Shown: piece by piece, positions 20,248 through 30,336 of the stretch
How the letters are laid out: every line of letters starts with the position of its first letter
How positions within the stretch are numbered: position 1 is the first letter of the stretch
Assembly (NCBI GenBank): GCA_025934485.1
Contig: JAICXX010000008.1
Coordinates: 1-64,000 of the forward strand
Source of the DNA: Chitinophagaceae bacterium
GTDB taxonomy: Bacteria; Bacteroidota; Bacteroidia; Chitinophagales; Chitinophagaceae
DNA: 64,000 nt
Direction: 5' to 3'
Translations under genes and position numbers: made by a program
Notes under the pieces: model-generated
Told to the model about the DNA's origin: nothing
Databases searched by the model: none
The model's input: the letters and a program-made list of their open reading frames with translations, nothing else

Positions 20248-22617
20248 TTATTCTGCGCGGAGGCTTCTCACGGGGTTGATGCGTGCGGTATGCCAGCACC
20301 GGAAGCCGATGGTCAGGAGGGCGACGACCAGCGTCAGGCCGAGGGAGAGTGCAAATACCTGCCAGCCGATGTCGATGCGGTAGGTGAACTCGGTAAGCCA
20401 GCTATGTACGGCCCACGCCGCGAGTGGCCAGGACAGGATGTTGCCGATGAGTACGGGCACCATAAAGTCGATGGAGAGCAGGCGGACAAGGCCGGCGGTG
20501 CTGGCGCCGATGACCTTGCGGATACCGATCTCGCGGGTGCGGATCTCCGCGGCGTAGGCGGCGAGGCCAAAGAGGCCCAGGCAGGAGATGAAGATCGAAA
20601 AGACGGAGAACACTTTGAGGATCGTGCTCATGTTATCTTCTTTGCGATAGAGACCTGAAATATGATCGTCGAGAAATCCGTAATCGAACAATGTCGATGG
20701 CGCCAGTGTGGCCATTTTGTTTTTTAACCAATCGATGGTTTGCGGGCTCTTGCCGGCGCGGATCTTTACCAGCATATAATCCGCCCATTCCGGCCGGTAT
20801 TCGAGTACGAGCGGGGTGATGCTGCTATGCAGGGACATGAAATTGAAGTCTTTGACGACGCCCACGATCTTGCCCTGGAGGTTCACGGTGGTATTGACGA
20901 TGGCTGTGCCGATGGGATGTTGGAGTCCAAGGGCATGGACGGCTGCTTCGTTGACGATGAAGCAAGCCGAATCGTGGAAGTCACGGGAAAAATTACGGCC
21001 CGCCACGATGGGAATATGAAGCACATCGAGATAGTTGTCGTCGATGCGTTGGACGTTGACCGTAGGGTATTGTCTGCCGGCTTCCGGGTGCACGGGGACG
21101 ACGCCCTCTACGCTCAGGTCGTCACCTATAAGGCCGCCTGTGGTTCCTACGGCGAGGATATCGGGATCGGAAAGGAATTCGCGTTTGAGCACATCGGGAT
21201 GCTTCAACAGATTGTCTTTGAAGCTGCCATACAGCCGGATAATGGCGACCTGTTCCTTGTCGAAACCCAGCTGTTGATCATGGAAGAGGCTCATCTGGCG
21301 GTAGACGAGAAAGGTGGCAATAATGAGAAAGCCTGCGGCGACGAATTGGAATACGACCAGGCTTTTGCGGAGCGTGGAGGCGGGTGAGCCGGGGGGCTTA
21401 TTCGATTTTAATGAGGCGGCGGGGTCGAAGTGGGAGATAAAAAGGGCGGGGAACAGGCCGGAGAGCAAGCCTGTAGCAAAGACCAGGATGGCCGTGAGCA
21501 GGAGATTGGACGGAAGAAAGATGAAGGCCATTGTAACCTGGCGGCCGGTGAGTTCGTCGTACAGGGGCAGTGCGGCCTGGCAAAGGACGAGGGCGATGAG
21601 GCCTGAGAAGACGGCGAGGAGGAGCGCTTCACCGAGGAATTGGGCGATCACCTGTGAGCGACGGGCGCCCAGGACCTTGCGGACGGCCACTTCTTTTAAG
21701 CGTTTGAGCGCCTGAGTGGTAAAGAGATTGACGAAGTTGATGCAGGCGATGATGCCTATAAGAATGGCGATCGCGGTGAAGATATAGACATAGAGGATGT
21801 TGCCATTGGCGCCCATCTCCTGGATGAGGTTAGAATGGAGATGGATATCGGTGATCGGCATCAGCCGGGCGGTGGCGGCTTCCTTATCGGCGTCGGCCGG
21901 TTTTTCGTCTGTGCGGTAATGTTTCCAGAAGTCGAAGAGGCGGGCGCGAACGGCTTGTATGTCTTCGGGATGGTGGAGAAGGACATAGGTCCAGCCGAAC
22001 ATCCAGTCTTTGCTGCTGGCGCTTCCGCCGGAATTTTTAGCCGTCATGGGCCGCAGGTAGTCGAAGTGAAGATGGGTATTGCCCGGAAGGTCTTCGATCA
22101 CGGCTTTCACAAAAAAGCTGGTGTTGTCGTCATACACCAGTTTCTGACCGATGGGGTTGGTCTTTCCGAATAGCCGGGTAGCGACGGAGCGTGTGAGTAC
22201 GATGGACCCGTCGGTCGAAAGGCCATCGACGGGGGTACCGGCGACAGTGTGGAGATCGAACATATCGATGGCGGAGGAATCGGCATAATAGCCCTTGAGC
22301 CTGGCGGTTTTACCATCGGTGGTGTGGAGGACATTGTCTCCGTCATCGGCAAAACGGGCGAAGGTTTTGATCTCGGGAAAGGCTTTTGTCATTTCGGCGG
22401 CCAGCGGAGGTGAGGATTTCGACCAGACCGTGGTGCATACGCGGTAGATGCGGTCGTGCTTTGGAAAATCTTTATCGTAGCTGAGCTCTTCCCGGATGTG
22501 CAGGCAAAGCAGCAGGATGCAGGTGATGCCCAGGGACAGCCCCAGGACGTTCAGGATGCTATAGGTCTTTTGGCGGAGGAGATTCCGGGCGGCTACCTTC
22601 AAAAAATTTTTCAGCAT
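20248..22617 (-). CDS. FtsX/MacB-like ABC transporter permease
   Basis: MLKNFLKVAARNLLRQKTYSILNVLGLSLGITCILLL; FVNLFTTQALKRLKEVAVRKVLGARRSQVIAQFLGEA; C-terminal AAEIRTREIGIRKVIGAS and NPVRSLRAE. ATG at 22617 preferred over 22821. Confidence 0.93.
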   Translation of the reverse strand: MLKNFLKVAARNLLRQKTYSILNVLGLSLGITCILLLCLHIREELSYDKDFPKHDRIYRVCTTVWSKSSPPLAAEMTKAFPEIKTFARFADDGDNVLHTTDGKTARLKGYYADSSAIDMFDLHTVAGTPVDGLSTDGSIVLTRSVATRLFGKTNPIGQKLVYDDNTSFFVKAVIEDLPGNTHLHFDYLRPMTAKNSGGSASSKDWMFGWTYVLLHHPEDIQAVRARLFDFWKHYRTDEKPADADKEAATARLMPITDIHLHSNLIQEMGANGNILYVYIFTAIAILIGIIACINFVNLFTTQALKRLKEVAVRKVLGARRSQVIAQFLGEALLLAVFSGLIALVLCQAALPLYDELTGRQVTMAFIFLPSNLLLTAILVFATGLLSGLFPALFISHFDPAASLKSNKPPGSPASTLRKSLVVFQFVAAGFLIIATFLVYRQMSLFHDQQLGFDKEQVAIIRLYGSFKDNLLKHPDVLKREFLSDPDILAVGTTGGLIGDDLSVEGVVPVHPEAGRQYPTVNVQRIDDNYLDVLHIPIVAGRNFSRDFHDSACFIVNEAAVHALGLQHPIGTAIVNTTVNLQGKIVGVVKDFNFMSLHSSITPLVLEYRPEWADYMLVKIRAGKSPQTIDWLKNKMATLAPSTLFDYGFLDDHISGLYRKEDNMSTILKVFSVFSIFISCLGLFGLAAYAAEIRTREIGIRKVIGASTAGLVRLLSIDFMVPVLIGNILSWPLAAWAVHSWLTEFTYRIDIGWQVFALSLGLTLVVALLTIGFRCWHTARINPVRSLRAE

Positions 22618-22785
22618 GGTAGTTGGAGTACATATAGGGTGCCATAGCATTAAATGTTGAATTATAGGGTGTTTCGGGGCGATTGGCGGGTGGGATGTAC
22701 GGTTTTGATACAGGTGCTGTCCGGTAATGGACGGATCCAATGATTTGGCCTCATGCAACATTTGCGGCGTGTGTGGCGACTTTTG

Positions 22786-22824
22786 AAAAAGCGGTAGCTT
22801 TTTCGTCCGAAGGACAGACATTAG
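22786..22824 (+). repeat. Dispersed double-hairpin element, copy B
   Basis: AAAAAGC-GGTA-GCTTTTT c GTCC-GAA-GGAC AGACATTAG. Confidence 0.65.
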
Positions 22825-22830
22825 CGCTTT

Positions 22831-22870
22831 GCAGGAAATGCGTTATTTTATCCCGAGGCGCATTTCCTGC
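22831..22870. promoter_or_regulatory. Perfect 12-bp inverted repeat (16-nt loop) upstream of the DUF4097-like gene
   Basis: GCAGGAAATGCG - ttattttatcccgagg - CGCATTTCCTGC, seen directly. Confidence 0.6.
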
Positions 22871-22900
22871 ACATTTAAAAAAAATTAAAAACTACGAGAT

Positions 22901-23938
22901 ATGAAAAAAATAGCCTTGTTCCTCATCGGGGGTCTGACCATTTTTGCCGTTCAAGCGCAAAGCAACAAAGAAGCTTTTTTGGTCAAAACCTTTCCTGCAG
23001 CCGGTATCAAAGAGGTCGAAACGGAGACCTCGGGTGGCAATGTCGCCGTATATGGACAGACCTCGGGGGATGCCCGGGTGGAGATGTATATCCACACCAA
23101 CAATGGCTGGGGTCAGGGTCTAAGCAAGGACGAGATCCAGAAGCGGCTGGATGAAGGATATGATATTACGATCGCCGTACAGGGAGACCGGCTGGTGGCC
23201 ACGGCGCATCAGAAACGGGGCTGGGATAACAACTGGCGGCATGGGTTGTCGATCTCTTTTATGATCTATGCGCCGACTGCCGTTGGGAGTCATGTCCGGA
23301 CGAGTGGTGGGAACATCGACATGAAGGATCTCACGGGGAACGAGAATTTCCATACCAGCGGCGGCAACCTGGATGTAGACCATTTATCCGGCACGATCGT
23401 GGGGCGTACGAGCGGCGGAAATGTCACGGTCCGCAATAGTCATAACGATATCGATCTGCAGACCAGCGGTGGGAATATGGAGGCCATGTATTGCGAAGGC
23501 AGGATCCAGCTGGGCACCTCGGGCGGCAATGTGACCTTGCGCGGGGTAAAAGGTTCTATCCATGCGTCTACGTCGGGCGGTGAAGTGGAAGGCAATAAGA
23601 TCACCGGTGATCTCGACGCGCATACCTCCGGCGGAAATATCGATCTGGATGAAGTGGCGGCGACGCTGAATGCTTCAACCAGTGGAGGAAATATCCGGGT
23701 ACATTTTCTGAGCACCAAGTCGGTGGATTTGTCCAACTCCAGCGGTGATATCTCGCTGACGCTGCCGCAGGGGCAGGGGATGGATCTGCGTATCTCCGGT
23801 GAGCGGGTGCATTCGACGGTGCTGAACAATTTCAAGGGTACGTTCGATGAGCATCATATCGATGGGACGTTGAATGGTGGCGGGATCCCCGTGCGGGTCG
23901 ATGGGAATAGCGGCGAGGTGCATTTGAGCTTTAATTAG
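22901..23938 (+). CDS. DUF4097-like beta-repeat protein, secreted
   Basis: Signal peptide MKKIALFLIGGLTIFAVQAQ and nine TSGG(N/E) repeats spaced about 18-20 residues apart. Confidence 0.8.
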   Translation: MKKIALFLIGGLTIFAVQAQSNKEAFLVKTFPAAGIKEVETETSGGNVAVYGQTSGDARVEMYIHTNNGWGQGLSKDEIQKRLDEGYDITIAVQGDRLVATAHQKRGWDNNWRHGLSISFMIYAPTAVGSHVRTSGGNIDMKDLTGNENFHTSGGNLDVDHLSGTIVGRTSGGNVTVRNSHNDIDLQTSGGNMEAMYCEGRIQLGTSGGNVTLRGVKGSIHASTSGGEVEGNKITGDLDAHTSGGNIDLDEVAATLNASTSGGNIRVHFLSTKSVDLSNSSGDISLTLPQGQGMDLRISGERVHSTVLNNFKGTFDEHHIDGTLNGGGIPVRVDGNSGEVHLSFN

Positions 23939-23952
23939 TTTTTCGAAATAAG

Positions 23953-23990
23953 AAGCCCCGGAATGCCTTGTTGCATCCGGGGCTTTTTTT
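23953..23990 (+). terminator. Rho-independent-type terminator
   Basis: AAGCCCCGG(A)ATGC-cttgtt-GCATCCGGGGCTT followed by a T run. Confidence 0.85.
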
Positions 23991-23992
23991 AT

Positions 23993-25660
23993 TTAGTTCT
24001 TCACGGGCGCCGATCCGGCGCCGGCGGGGTTGAAGTCCAGCTCGTTTTGCGGAACGTCCCAATAATCCACGAAATCATAGTTGATAAAACAGGGAAGGAC
24101 CTTTGCGGCCGTTTGGTTGATGAGGCTGCCGGGCACGACTATGTTCCCGATCCTTCCGCCACCGGCGGATGCGGGGGCGGTAATGCCCCAGCGACGGGCA
24201 TCGTACCAGGAGACGTTGTGCAGGTAGAGGCCTATGCGGCGTTCGCTGTGAAGCTGGGAGATCGCGGAGTCCTGAGAGATACCGGAGCCTGCCAGGGGCG
24301 GCAGACCGGCATTCTGCGAAGCGCGTACCTGGTCGATGAGTTGGAGACCTGCGTCCGTGTTGCCCAGGTAGATGTCCGCCTCCGCGGTCATGAGGGCAGT
24401 TTCCTCCCAGGTGGGAGCGATGGGAACGACGGCCGCGGACGAGAAATTTTCTGTAGCATAGAGGCCGCCTTTCTCGATGTCGACGGGTGCATACCGGGTG
24501 CCGAACTGGATGCCGCGGTTAAGGACGTTGACGACGGTACCTGTAGGGTATGGTTCGAAGCCTATTGTGAAGCGCTGGTCTCCGGGTTGGATATCCTGGA
24601 TCAACCGTTCGCTGACGAACGAGAGGCCCCCTGAAACGGAATGCAGGGCCATAGGATGGAACAGGAACCCAAGGTTTTGCGTCAGGTCGGGTACCCCCGC
24701 GGGGGCCATACCCCACTGGAGCGTATAGTCGCCCTCTAGCATACCGGAAGCTGCCAGGTTCAGGATCGTAGTCCAGTCGGAGCTTGACATGGTGGCCACT
24801 TTATGGTTAGCCATATAGTTGCGGGCTTCGAAACTGTGGATCTGCCGGACCCACATGGCAGGGGTGATCACGTGGTTGGCCACATTGAAGCTGGGTATGA
24901 TCGCCTTGAAGGTCGTGTCGTAATCGGAATTCTCGGTGATGCTGGCGAAGATCGAGGCGGCTTGTTCGAGATTGCGATTGGCGGCGCCGATCACGCTATC
25001 GTGCATGACATATACATTGCTGGTGAGTCCTTTGGCGGTGCTATCCGGGGAGTCGTCGATGACGGCGGAAAGATACATGGAACCGATCTTGGAATAGGCA
25101 TAACCTTTCCAATAATAGGCCCAGGCCCGGAGCAGCTTCATCCTGGTGGCGGCGTCGCCGCTGAGCTTGAGCGCAGGATTGGCCAGCGCCTGCAGCAGGG
25201 TGTTGGCCTGGGCATTGACATAGTAAAAGCAATCCCATTCGTATTGGATGGAGTTGCCATCGCCTGCGCTGCGGCTATTGAAGTTTTCCAGGATGGCGAG
25301 GTTGTTGGCGAAGCCGGATGGGTTAGTGACGACGGTGTTATAGGGCGCCGGCAGGGTAATGCTCGCGATGTTCATGGGGTAGCGGGAGCCAAAGTTTGAA
25401 TAGGGGGTGAAATCTTCGTCGCCCATATTGCTCTCCATGTACCAGGCAATATCGAAGAAATTGGTGTTGCCGTCGCCGGTCTCATAGGCGATCCATTTAT
25501 AATAGATGCCCATGGCAAATGCATCGACGCCGCCTTCGGTGGCGAGGGAGCTTTGCGGCGTGGGCAGATTGGGGTTAGGGAGTTGCAGGATCGTTTTTTT
25601 GCAGGCTGCCAGCAGCAGGATGGTGGACAGGATATAAAGTAGCTTCTTCATCTTTTTCAT
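23993..25660 (-). CDS. SusD/RagB-family lipoprotein
   Basis: Lipobox-like LLLAACKKTILQLPNPNLPTPQSSLATEGGVDAFAMGIYY; RRIGLYLHNVSWYDARRWG; downstream of SusC. Confidence 0.88.
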   Translation of the reverse strand: MKKMKKLLYILSTILLLAACKKTILQLPNPNLPTPQSSLATEGGVDAFAMGIYYKWIAYETGDGNTNFFDIAWYMESNMGDEDFTPYSNFGSRYPMNIASITLPAPYNTVVTNPSGFANNLAILENFNSRSAGDGNSIQYEWDCFYYVNAQANTLLQALANPALKLSGDAATRMKLLRAWAYYWKGYAYSKIGSMYLSAVIDDSPDSTAKGLTSNVYVMHDSVIGAANRNLEQAASIFASITENSDYDTTFKAIIPSFNVANHVITPAMWVRQIHSFEARNYMANHKVATMSSSDWTTILNLAASGMLEGDYTLQWGMAPAGVPDLTQNLGFLFHPMALHSVSGGLSFVSERLIQDIQPGDQRFTIGFEPYPTGTVVNVLNRGIQFGTRYAPVDIEKGGLYATENFSSAAVVPIAPTWEETALMTAEADIYLGNTDAGLQLIDQVRASQNAGLPPLAGSGISQDSAISQLHSERRIGLYLHNVSWYDARRWGITAPASAGGGRIGNIVVPGSLINQTAAKVLPCFINYDFVDYWDVPQNELDFNPAGAGSAPVKN

Positions 25661-25675
25661 GATTTACGTGATCGA

Positions 25676-28600
25676 TTAGAATCCGACATTCAGGGAAAAC
25701 TGATAGGACCTGAGATTGGGCGTGCCGAAGAAGTCGACGCCGGAAAAGGCCCCCGTCCTGCTTTTGGAGAGGTCGTTGCCCCCTTCGTCGTAGGCGCCGG
25801 TGTTTTCCGGATCGAGCCCGCTGTACTTGGTAAAGGTCAGCAGGTTGCGGCCTGATGCCGTAATAGTGAGCCTTTTGATGGCCTTGGAGCCGGCAACGTA
25901 GCGGGACAGGTCATAGCCAATGGACAGATCGCGGAGGCGGATGAAGGAACCATTCTCGACGAAGGGCGAGACGGCCAGGCCGACGTCGTAAAGGCTATTG
26001 TAGTAATTCACGAACGAGCCCGTTTGGCCCTGGATGGTGAGTTTCTTGTCGAGGTCGCGGGACTCACCGCCCTGGCCGCCGGTCCCTCCCGTGGGTCTGT
26101 ACAACCATTGTTTGGTGACATTATAAATGCTATTGCCATGGATCCAGTCGAACTGGAATGAAACGAACAGTTTTTTAAAGAACGTGAAACGGTTGGTGAG
26201 CGAGGATGTAAAATCGGGATAGGCGTGGCCGACGACGGAGAGGTCGTTGGACGGCGTATACTGCACGTAGTTGTCGCTGTTGAGGACTACATCGCCGGTG
26301 CTGGTCAGCGAATAGTTGCCTTGTTTTGCAGCCGGAATAATGGGCGTTTTGCCATCGGCCCCTACCTGGGTAACGGAATGCAGCGGGGTCATGACATAAA
26401 ACAAGCCAACGGGCTGGCCTTGTTTTACGGCGAATTCGAAATTGACGATATCCTGGCCGTTGGCGATCTTAGTGGTAATGGCGCGGCTATAGCCCCAGCG
26501 GGCGCTGAGTTCCCAGCTGATGTTCCGGCCGTTATAGACGGAGGCATCGAGCGAGAGGTCGATCCCGTGAGAAACGATAGTGCTCAGGTTGTCCAGCTTG
26601 GTGGCGTAGCCGGTGGAAGGCGCTACCTGGGCATTTTGGTAGACGTCCTGGGATTTACGGTGCCAGTAGCTGCCGCTGAACACCAGCCGCGGCAACCATT
26701 CGCCTTCGAAGGGCGAGAAGGTGGCGTCGGTGCCGATCTCCAATTCATAGTTCTTCATGAGTTTCAGGCTGTCGTTGGTGCCCTGAGATGCAAGGGCCAG
26801 TGCTACTCCGTTGCCAAGCGTAGGCGAACTGAGCGTGATCTGGCGGTCGTAGGGAAGCGGTTGGATACCCGCCGCGCCGTAGGCTGCGCGGAGCTTCCAG
26901 TCCCGGAGCCAGGGTTGTTGTGCTGTCATGAGTTCGGATGGCCGGAAATAGATGGTCCCGCGGGGGAAGGTGGCTGCTTTGTAAGCGGCGCCGAATGCGC
27001 TGCCATAGTCGGATCGTACGCCGCCGGAAATACCGAAGAGATTGCCCCAATCGATGGTCTGGTTGACCAGGAAGCCATAGGTAACGGATGACTGGTAATA
27101 GTCGCCGGCGGTCTTGGTGGTGGCGCCGCTAATGGTAGCTGGGGGATAGGCGGGAAGCCCGATGCCTTCGGCCCAATATTGCGTTTCCGCGTATTTGCGA
27201 TAGTCATAGGCGAACTCCGTGGTTGTAGCGACGGGAAGATTGGAATGGAAGTCTTTCTGCCAGTCCGTTCGGAAGAAGCCTGAATAAAGTCCATTCTGGT
27301 TGAAGTTTCGGGTAGTGCTGTCCAGCAGGGCGCCGTTGGGGCTGGGTCCCCAATAGGTGGTGTATTTGGCATATTGGAGGTTCGAAGTTTGAACCTGGTA
27401 ATAATTGTTTCCCTGATCGTTGTTGTAGTCGAGGCCGTATTTGACGTCGAGCTCCACGAAGCGTGGGAACTTATAATTGAAATCGAAGTCCTGGAAGATT
27501 TCGAGCGTTTGCTTGTTTTGATGGTGCCATTGATTTTCCGAAAGGGGATTGTTTTGAGTGGAGGAATTGATTGTTTTCAGGGGATAGTGTCCCGTAGGGT
27601 CCTTCCAGGTAAAATCGACGAAATTGTAGTCGGTGAGCATATTGAACCGGTTGCCGGCGAGGAGATTCTGGTAACGCGCGATCCCCTGGGTGATCGTTCG
27701 GAAGGTAAATCCTTTAAAGGGATGGAGACCGAGGTTGACGGTGAAATTGGTGCGGCTGAAGGCGTTGCTGAGCACGTCCTGCTGATTGAGCTGGGAAGCG
27801 GTTACGGCGTAATCCGCGGTATTGGTTCCGCCGGTGAGGCTCACCGAGTTCGTGAAGGTCAGGGCCTGGCGGAACCCTTGTTTGAGGTGATCATAGGTGG
27901 GGATGTTATAGGTCTTGTCGTTCGTTACGAAAGCGTTCGCGGGCGCTGTGGCGATAGGAACCTGAGGATCGCTCCACAATCCCGTAGCATCTTTGGTCAC
28001 TATATTGCCGCTTGCATTGAGGAGGTTATTGTTAGCATCGGTAATGAAATGGTGATGGTTGCTGATGAGAGGATGTTTGCCGGTGAGGATATGGTCGACG
28101 CTGACCTTTGAATTGAAGTTGACGCTGAATTTTCCATTGAGCAAACCTTTCTTCGTAAAGATCTGGATAACGCCGTTGGCGCCCTGTGCGCCGTACAGCA
28201 TGCCTCCGGCGGGCCCTTTAACGACCTCGATGTGATCGACGACGGCGGGATCGATGTTGTTGAGGTTATCCATCTCCACTCCATCCACCATGATCAGCGG
28301 TTGGGTGCCGTCGAGGCTATTGATACCTCGAAGGGTAATATTGAAGGGGGCGCCGGGTGTGCCGCTGGTCTGCTGGATATTGGCGCCGGCCACCTGGCCG
28401 TCCAGCGCCTGCTGGACATTGGTGGTGACGCTTGGTGCGAAATCCTTTGAAGAAACGGTGGCGACGTCGATAGGAACCTTTTTGCGGTTGGTGGCTACAC
28501 CCACCCCGGTGACGACGACATCGGAAAGTGATTTGACGTCGGGTGCGAGGGCGATCGTCAGGCCCGGACGGGCTTCGATCTCGACGGACTCATAACCGAC

Positions 28601-28822
28601 ATAGCTGATGATGAGTTTTGTTTTGGGTTTTACCTGAAGGCTCCAGGTCCCGTCGTCTTTGCTGGTGGTAGCGTTACGGGTTCCTTTGGGGGTGATGGTG
28701 GCTCCGGCGATGGCGGCGCCTTTTTCGTCGGTGACTTTGCCGGTGACAACGATGGTTTGCTGGGCCGACCCTTTTATACAGGTGAATAGAAGGACCACAG
28801 CACTTAGTAGCAGTGCTCTCAT
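25676..28822 (-). CDS. SusC/RagA TonB-linked outer-membrane transporter (no STN domain)
   Basis: VTGKVTDEKGAAIAGATITPKGTRNATTSKDDGTW, plug VVVTGVGVATNRKKVPIDVATVSSKDF, C-terminal LRSYQFSLNVGF. Confidence 0.93.
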   Translation of the reverse strand: MRALLLSAVVLLFTCIKGSAQQTIVVTGKVTDEKGAAIAGATITPKGTRNATTSKDDGTWSLQVKPKTKLIISYVGYESVEIEARPGLTIALAPDVKSLSDVVVTGVGVATNRKKVPIDVATVSSKDFAPSVTTNVQQALDGQVAGANIQQTSGTPGAPFNITLRGINSLDGTQPLIMVDGVEMDNLNNIDPAVVDHIEVVKGPAGGMLYGAQGANGVIQIFTKKGLLNGKFSVNFNSKVSVDHILTGKHPLISNHHHFITDANNNLLNASGNIVTKDATGLWSDPQVPIATAPANAFVTNDKTYNIPTYDHLKQGFRQALTFTNSVSLTGGTNTADYAVTASQLNQQDVLSNAFSRTNFTVNLGLHPFKGFTFRTITQGIARYQNLLAGNRFNMLTDYNFVDFTWKDPTGHYPLKTINSSTQNNPLSENQWHHQNKQTLEIFQDFDFNYKFPRFVELDVKYGLDYNNDQGNNYYQVQTSNLQYAKYTTYWGPSPNGALLDSTTRNFNQNGLYSGFFRTDWQKDFHSNLPVATTTEFAYDYRKYAETQYWAEGIGLPAYPPATISGATTKTAGDYYQSSVTYGFLVNQTIDWGNLFGISGGVRSDYGSAFGAAYKAATFPRGTIYFRPSELMTAQQPWLRDWKLRAAYGAAGIQPLPYDRQITLSSPTLGNGVALALASQGTNDSLKLMKNYELEIGTDATFSPFEGEWLPRLVFSGSYWHRKSQDVYQNAQVAPSTGYATKLDNLSTIVSHGIDLSLDASVYNGRNISWELSARWGYSRAITTKIANGQDIVNFEFAVKQGQPVGLFYVMTPLHSVTQVGADGKTPIIPAAKQGNYSLTSTGDVVLNSDNYVQYTPSNDLSVVGHAYPDFTSSLTNRFTFFKKLFVSFQFDWIHGNSIYNVTKQWLYRPTGGTGGQGGESRDLDKKLTIQGQTGSFVNYYNSLYDVGLAVSPFVENGSFIRLRDLSIGYDLSRYVAGSKAIKRLTITASGRNLLTFTKYSGLDPENTGAYDEGGNDLSKSRTGAFSGVDFFGTPNLRSYQFSLNVGF

Positions 28823-28882
28823 AAACAAGTTTTGGGTGAAATGAAATTTACTAAATAATCGTAGGGGGGTGAATACTAATAA

Positions 28883-28913
28883 TTGACGTAGTTGGGAAAA
28901 AAAATGAAATTTG
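28883..28913 (+). promoter_or_regulatory. Putative Bacteroidota-type promoter for the M28 peptidase gene
   Basis: TTG at 28883-28885, 20-nt spacer, GAAATTTG at 28906-28913 (7/8 match to TAnnTTTG); ATG at 28930. Confidence 0.4.
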
Positions 28914-28929
28914 TGTCAAACTGCTATAC

Positions 28930-30282
28930 ATGAAAATACTGACTGTCTTTACCTTGACCATTGTGTGTTGTATCCAATTCTGCGCGGCACAAACTACCAT
29001 CATCCGCGATCCGGAGATCGAGAGTATGGTGAAGGAGGTCAATGCGGATTCGTTGCGTTCTTATATCCATACGCTCGTGGCTTTTGGGACAAGGAGCACC
29101 GTTAGTTCCGTGACGGATAAGAAAAGGGGTATCGGTGCGGCTCGGAACTGGGTGTTGTCGAAGTTCGATCAATGGGCGGTTGGCAGTGGCGGGCGGTTGA
29201 CGGCCTTTGTAGATACTACCACTTATGCAGCGGATGGCAAACGGGTAAAGTCCGACATCAATCTGGGCAATACGGTGGCGACGTTAAAGGGGACGGACCC
29301 GAATGACAACCGCATCTTTATTATCAGCGGTCATCTCGACAGCCGCCGGACGGATGTGATGGATGGGACGAATGATGCGCCGGGCGCCAATGATGACGGC
29401 AGTGGCAGCGCGGCGGTGATGGAGTGTGCGCGGGTGATGAGCAGGCATAGTTTTCCGGCTACGATCATCTTTGTCACGGTGAGTGGCGAAGAGCAGGGGC
29501 TACTTGGTTCCACTTATATGGCCAAAAAGGCCAGGGCTGCCAACTGGAATATCGAGGCTGTGCTGAACAATGACATCATGGGGAGCAATAACAGCAATGA
29601 GACGAATATTATCGACAATACGCGGGTTAGGGTCTTTAGCGAGGGGTTGCCGCTTTATGATCTGGACAAGGAGGCAAAGCGGATCAGGGCGTTGGGGCTG
29701 GAGAACGACGGGAAGGCGCGGCAGCTGGCGCGTTATGTCAAGGAGGTCGGGGAACGGTATGTCGACAACCTGCAGGTGGTGATGATCTACCGGAATGACC
29801 GGTTCCTGAGAGGTGGGGATCATTTGCCATACGTGGAGAATGGCTATCCGGCGGTGCGGATCACAGAGATGAATGAGAACTTCAATCATCAGCACCAGGA
29901 TGTGCGGACGGAGAAAGGGGTAGTTTACGGTGATCTCGAGGAATTTATGGATTTTGAATATCTGCGGAAGAATACCGCGATGAACCTGGCCAATCTGGCG
30001 AACCTGGCGAAATCTCCGGGTATGCCGCAGGAGGTCAAGGTAGAAGTGCGGAATCTCACCAATGGGACGCAGCTGTCGTGGAAGGCGCCGGCTTATGGGC
30101 AGGTAAAAGGGTATTTTATCCTGATACGCGAGACGACCAGCGCGGTATGGCAAAAAAAGATCTTTACGGCGGATACGGCGGTGAATCTGCCTTATTCCAA
30201 GGACAATTATTTCTTTGCGGTCCAGAGTGTTTCGCCGGAGGGGAATGAGGGTTTACCTGTAGTGCCTGCACCGGGCCGGTAG
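28930..30282 (+). CDS. M28-family zinc metallopeptidase with C-terminal FN3-like domain
   Basis: IIISGHLDSR-type FIISGHLDSRRTDVMDGTNDAPGANDDGSGSAAVMECARVM, FVTVSGEEQGLLGS, EAVLNNDIMG. Confidence 0.9.
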   Translation: MKILTVFTLTIVCCIQFCAAQTTIIRDPEIESMVKEVNADSLRSYIHTLVAFGTRSTVSSVTDKKRGIGAARNWVLSKFDQWAVGSGGRLTAFVDTTTYAADGKRVKSDINLGNTVATLKGTDPNDNRIFIISGHLDSRRTDVMDGTNDAPGANDDGSGSAAVMECARVMSRHSFPATIIFVTVSGEEQGLLGSTYMAKKARAANWNIEAVLNNDIMGSNNSNETNIIDNTRVRVFSEGLPLYDLDKEAKRIRALGLENDGKARQLARYVKEVGERYVDNLQVVMIYRNDRFLRGGDHLPYVENGYPAVRITEMNENFNHQHQDVRTEKGVVYGDLEEFMDFEYLRKNTAMNLANLANLAKSPGMPQEVKVEVRNLTNGTQLSWKAPAYGQVKGYFILIRETTSAVWQKKIFTADTAVNLPYSKDNYFFAVQSVSPEGNEGLPVVPAPGR

Positions 30283-30285
30283 CTG

Positions 30286-30328
30286 GTTGTAACCTTTTGG
30301 TGGGTTTTCGCGTCCTAGCGGTTACAAC
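30286..30328. promoter_or_regulatory. 9-bp perfect inverted repeat between the M28 peptidase and permease genes
   Basis: GTTGTAACC - 25 nt - GGTTACAAC. Confidence 0.45.
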
Positions 30329-30336
30329 TGCCAAGC

